Source of the DNA: a virus
Direction: 5' to 3' (one strand)
DNA: 27,781 nt
IMG/VR virus record: IMGVR_UViG_3300028840_000646
Span: 1 to 27,781 of that record
Part shown: positions 26,023-27,781 of the stretch, in pieces
Numbering within the stretch: position 1 is the stretch's first letter
Layout: the number at the start of each line of letters is the position of its first letter
The notes under the pieces: model-generated
Told to the model about the DNA's origin: nothing
Databases searched by the model: none
Seen by the model: the letters and a program-made list of their open reading frames with translations, nothing else
Translations under genes and position numbers: made by a program

Positions 26023-26364
26023 ATGGCAACATTCAAGGACCACGAAGGCAGAGAGTGGGACATCCGCTTCAGCGCGCCGAACCTGATCAAGGTGTCGCGC
26101 AAGATGAAGCTCAAGCTCAACCAGTTGATCAGCATGGATCTGGAGCTTGCGGATCTGATCGAGTCGCTGCCGATCCTCATCGGCGATCAACTCAAGGACC
26201 GCAACATCGGAGGCAAGGAATTCCTCGAAGCCCTTACCCCAGAAGATCTGACCGCCGCGTTCCAAGCATTCGGCGATGCGTTGTCGCAGGCATTCCCGAC
26301 AGCGGCGAAAGGAGAAGGCACCGGCCCTTTCGACCTTGGCAAGAACGAGACCTCTTCCAGTTAG
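26023..26364 (+). CDS. Tail assembly chaperone, G-type (upstream frame)
   Basis: A 113-residue protein from ATG 26023 with AGAGAGGAG upstream. It starts with a small beta segment (F-K-D-H-E-G-R-E-W-D-I-R-F) and is otherwise helical, with L-A-D-L-I-E-S-L-P-I-L and L-T-P-E-D-L-T-A-A-F. Size and position between tail tube and tape measure fit lambda-G-like chaperones, which coat the tape measure protein during tail assembly. Near its 3' end is a -1 slippery site, so some ribosomes continue into the next frame to make the longer GT product. The in-frame upstream start at 25915 overlaps the tail tube gene and is rejected. Confidence 0.8.
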   Translation: MATFKDHEGREWDIRFSAPNLIKVSRKMKLKLNQLISMDLELADLIESLPILIGDQLKDRNIGGKEFLEALTPEDLTAAFQAFGDALSQAFPTAAKGEGTGPFDLGKNETSSS

Positions 26365-26615
26365 CCGCTCTGGCAGGCGTGAGTCCGTGGGATGACTTCA
26401 CTCCCGCAGAGATGCACTGGATGAGAGAAGCCCGCCAGATGGAGAAGTGGGATCACACGTCCTGCATTCTGGCGATGGTGCATAACAGCGTGAGCAAGCG
26501 CGCGAAGAAGCCGATCGACTTCAACCCGATGGCACCGAAGAAGCAGAAGCGGTCGAAGGGTGTGAAGCTGAGCGACTTCAAGCCGCTGCTCACCAACACG
26601 CAGAAGAGGAGATAG
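26023..26615 (+). CDS. Tail assembly chaperone GT fusion made by -1 frameshift
   Basis: Predicted 197-residue product: 103 residues in the G frame up to the slippery CCCTTTC, then 94 residues in the -1 frame (26331-26615). The T part begins R-P-W-Q-E-R-D-L-F-Q and holds W-D-D-F-T-P-A-E-M-H-W-M-R and a basic C-terminus (K-K-Q-K-R-S-K-G). The T frame has no good independent start with a ribosome site, which supports frameshifting. This G/GT arrangement is a well-conserved feature of siphophage and myophage tails (established by Xu, Hendrix and Duda). GT recruits tail tube subunits while G coats the tape measure. The stop is 2 bases before the tape measure ATG. Confidence 0.75.
26325..26331 (+). 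promoter_or_regulatory. Programmed -1 frameshift site CCCTTTC
   Basis: In the G frame the codons read GGC CCT TTC, so the heptamer is C CCT TTC, fitting the X-XXY-YYZ rule exactly. After slipping, both tRNAs re-pair as CCC TTT. It lies 33 bases before the G stop codon, and the -1 frame is open to 26615. No stimulator structure was assessed. Confidence 0.75.
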
Positions 26616-26617
26616 CT

Positions 26618-27781
26618 ATGTCAGCAGGCAGTGTTAGCGCAGGCGAAGCGTTTGTAACCATTGGTGCGGACCTCGGTCCGCTGCAGAAGGGACTCCGGCA
26701 AGCGGCTGCGGGTCTCGACGCATTCGCACAGCGCGCCCAGAGTACAGCCTTCAGTCTGCTCAAGTTCGGTGGTGCAATCACCGCACCGTTTACCGATGCA
26801 GCTCTGGCAGCGTCGGAGTTCAGTGATGTGCTCGGTAAGATCGGCACGGTCGTCGACAACAAAGACCTGCTCCCAGATATTGAGGGCAGGCTCAAGGCAG
26901 TGTCGCAGGAGACGGGCAAAACAATCAGCGACCTCGGCGCTGCATTCTTCGACCTCGTATCTGCAGGCGTGCCAGTAGAGCAGGCGCTCGCACAGATTGG
27001 AGACACGGCCAAGTTTGCAACTGGCGGCTTCGCCTCGGTGAAGGACGCGACCAGTGCAAGCCTGACAGTGCTCGACCAGTTTGGCGACGAGCTGAATGGT
27101 CTGGGTGATGCGGGTGACTTCCTGTCGAAGGTAGCCAAGCGCGGGCGGACAGACGTTGGTCAGCTCGCCGGACAGGTGGGTCGTGTCGCATCGCGCGCGA
27201 AGGGTGCAGGTCTCAGCGTCAACGAGTTCGGCGGTGCGTTCGCTGCACTGACCAGAGCAACCGGCGGGACCGAGCTTGCGACCACCGCGCTCGGCGGGAT
27301 CATCACCACGTTCTCCAACGCATCGGACGAAGGCAAGAAGCTCGCCAAAGAGAAGTTCGGTCTGGAGCTGTCAGCCGCTTCGCTGAAGAGCGAGGGCTTC
27401 GTTGGTGCGCTTGCAAAATTGCGGACCGCGACGACGGACGAACTGACCACGATCTTCTCCAGTCAGGAAGCGCAGATTGGTATCATCCCTCTGCTGCAGC
27501 AGTTCGAGAAGCTGCAGGAGGATGTGGCGTCTGTGCAGGACCGGACCGGCGAGAGTTCGAGGAACTTCGCAGAGAGGCAGAAGCAGCTCGGCTTCCAGTT
27601 GGAGAAGACCGGCGCTGTGCTGAACAATCTGCGGACGACAATCGGGCAGGCGTTGGAGGGCCCGCTCAAGGCAGTGCTTGCTGTGATCCAGTCAGTGGTG
27701 CCCAAGATCACCGCGTTCATCGAGAAGAACAAGGGACTGGTCATCGCCATCGGAGCCGTAGGTGCTGCAGCTGTGGCGGCG
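26618..27781 (+). CDS. Tail tape measure protein, TP901 family (5' part, cut by window end)
   Basis: ATG 26618 follows AAGAGGAGATAG, and the frame stays open for 388 codons to the window end. The N-terminus (F-V-T-I-G-A-D-L-G-P-L-Q-K-G-L) and the D-T-A-K-F-A-T-G-G and N-E-F-G-G-A-F-A-A-L-T-R-A blocks match TP901-family tape measure proteins. A hydrophobic run (V-I-A-I-G-A-V-G-A-A-A-V-A) lies at the very end of the window, as in the membrane-inserting part of such proteins. The tape measure sets tail length and helps DNA ejection. Full proteins are usually much longer than 388 residues, so most of the gene lies outside. Confidence 0.9.
   Translation, partial: MSAGSVSAGEAFVTIGADLGPLQKGLRQAAAGLDAFAQRAQSTAFSLLKFGGAITAPFTDAALAASEFSDVLGKIGTVVDNKDLLPDIEGRLKAVSQETGKTISDLGAAFFDLVSAGVPVEQALAQIGDTAKFATGGFASVKDATSASLTVLDQFGDELNGLGDAGDFLSKVAKRGRTDVGQLAGQVGRVASRAKGAGLSVNEFGGAFAALTRATGGTELATTALGGIITTFSNASDEGKKLAKEKFGLELSAASLKSEGFVGALAKLRTATTDELTTIFSSQEAQIGIIPLLQQFEKLQEDVASVQDRTGESSRNFAERQKQLGFQLEKTGAVLNNLRTTIGQALEGPLKAVLAVIQSVVPKITAFIEKNKGLVIAIGAVGAAAVAA

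Overview
The window is a tailed bacteriophage (or prophage) segment. Every convincing gene is on the + strand, packed head to tail with 4-8 nt stop/start overlaps or gaps of about 10 nt carrying AGGAGA-like ribosome sites. The order of terminase, HK97-type portal, MuF head protein, prohead protease, HK97-fold capsid, head-tail connectors, gp10-like and terminator proteins, tail tube, frameshifted tail chaperones and TP901-type tape measure indicates a siphovirus-like Caudoviricetes member. Two ORFs carry lipoprotein signal peptides, one of them resembling an outer-membrane spanin, so a Gram-negative host is likely. The DNA is G+C-rich. No integrase, repressor, tRNA or CRISPR was seen, so lifestyle and host genus cannot be read from this window.

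Layout: (1) 1-119 end of an upstream ORF, then 120-563, a gene-free C-rich stretch full of hairpins. (2) 564-5601 ParB-domain protein, Trm1-like methyltransferase, small and large terminase, three small proteins, portal. (3) 5598-8595 a MuF head protein fused to a C-terminal HExxH metallopeptidase-like domain, then three small genes. (4) 8599-15564 an adhesion block: two repeat-bearing tail-fibre proteins, two paralogous lectin-like proteins, a probable seven-bladed beta-propeller and a further structural protein. (5) 15578-18875 prohead protease, major capsid protein and a small protein. (6) 18872-22691 a four-gene glycan cassette: two-domain glycosyltransferase, FkbM methyltransferase, second class I methyltransferase and sulfotransferase-like protein. 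(7) 22688-23506 head-tail connectors. (8) 23519-24607 a membrane/lipoprotein cluster resembling lysis genes. (9) 24607-27781 gp10-like protein, tail terminator, tail tube, G/GT chaperones with a CCCTTTC slippery site, and the start of the tape measure protein, cut by the window end.

The most interesting feature is that an otherwise canonical head-to-tail module is interrupted by three accessory blocks: adhesins between MuF and protease, glycan enzymes between capsid and connectors, and membrane proteins between head closure and gp10. The glycan cassette implies that the phage builds a methylated and possibly sulfated sugar, and its place next to the capsid gene suggests virion decoration, although host-surface modification is also possible. 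The MuF-metallopeptidase fusion is a candidate effector carried in the virion. GC-rich hairpins follow both the capsid and tail-tube genes and may adjust the stoichiometry of these abundant proteins.
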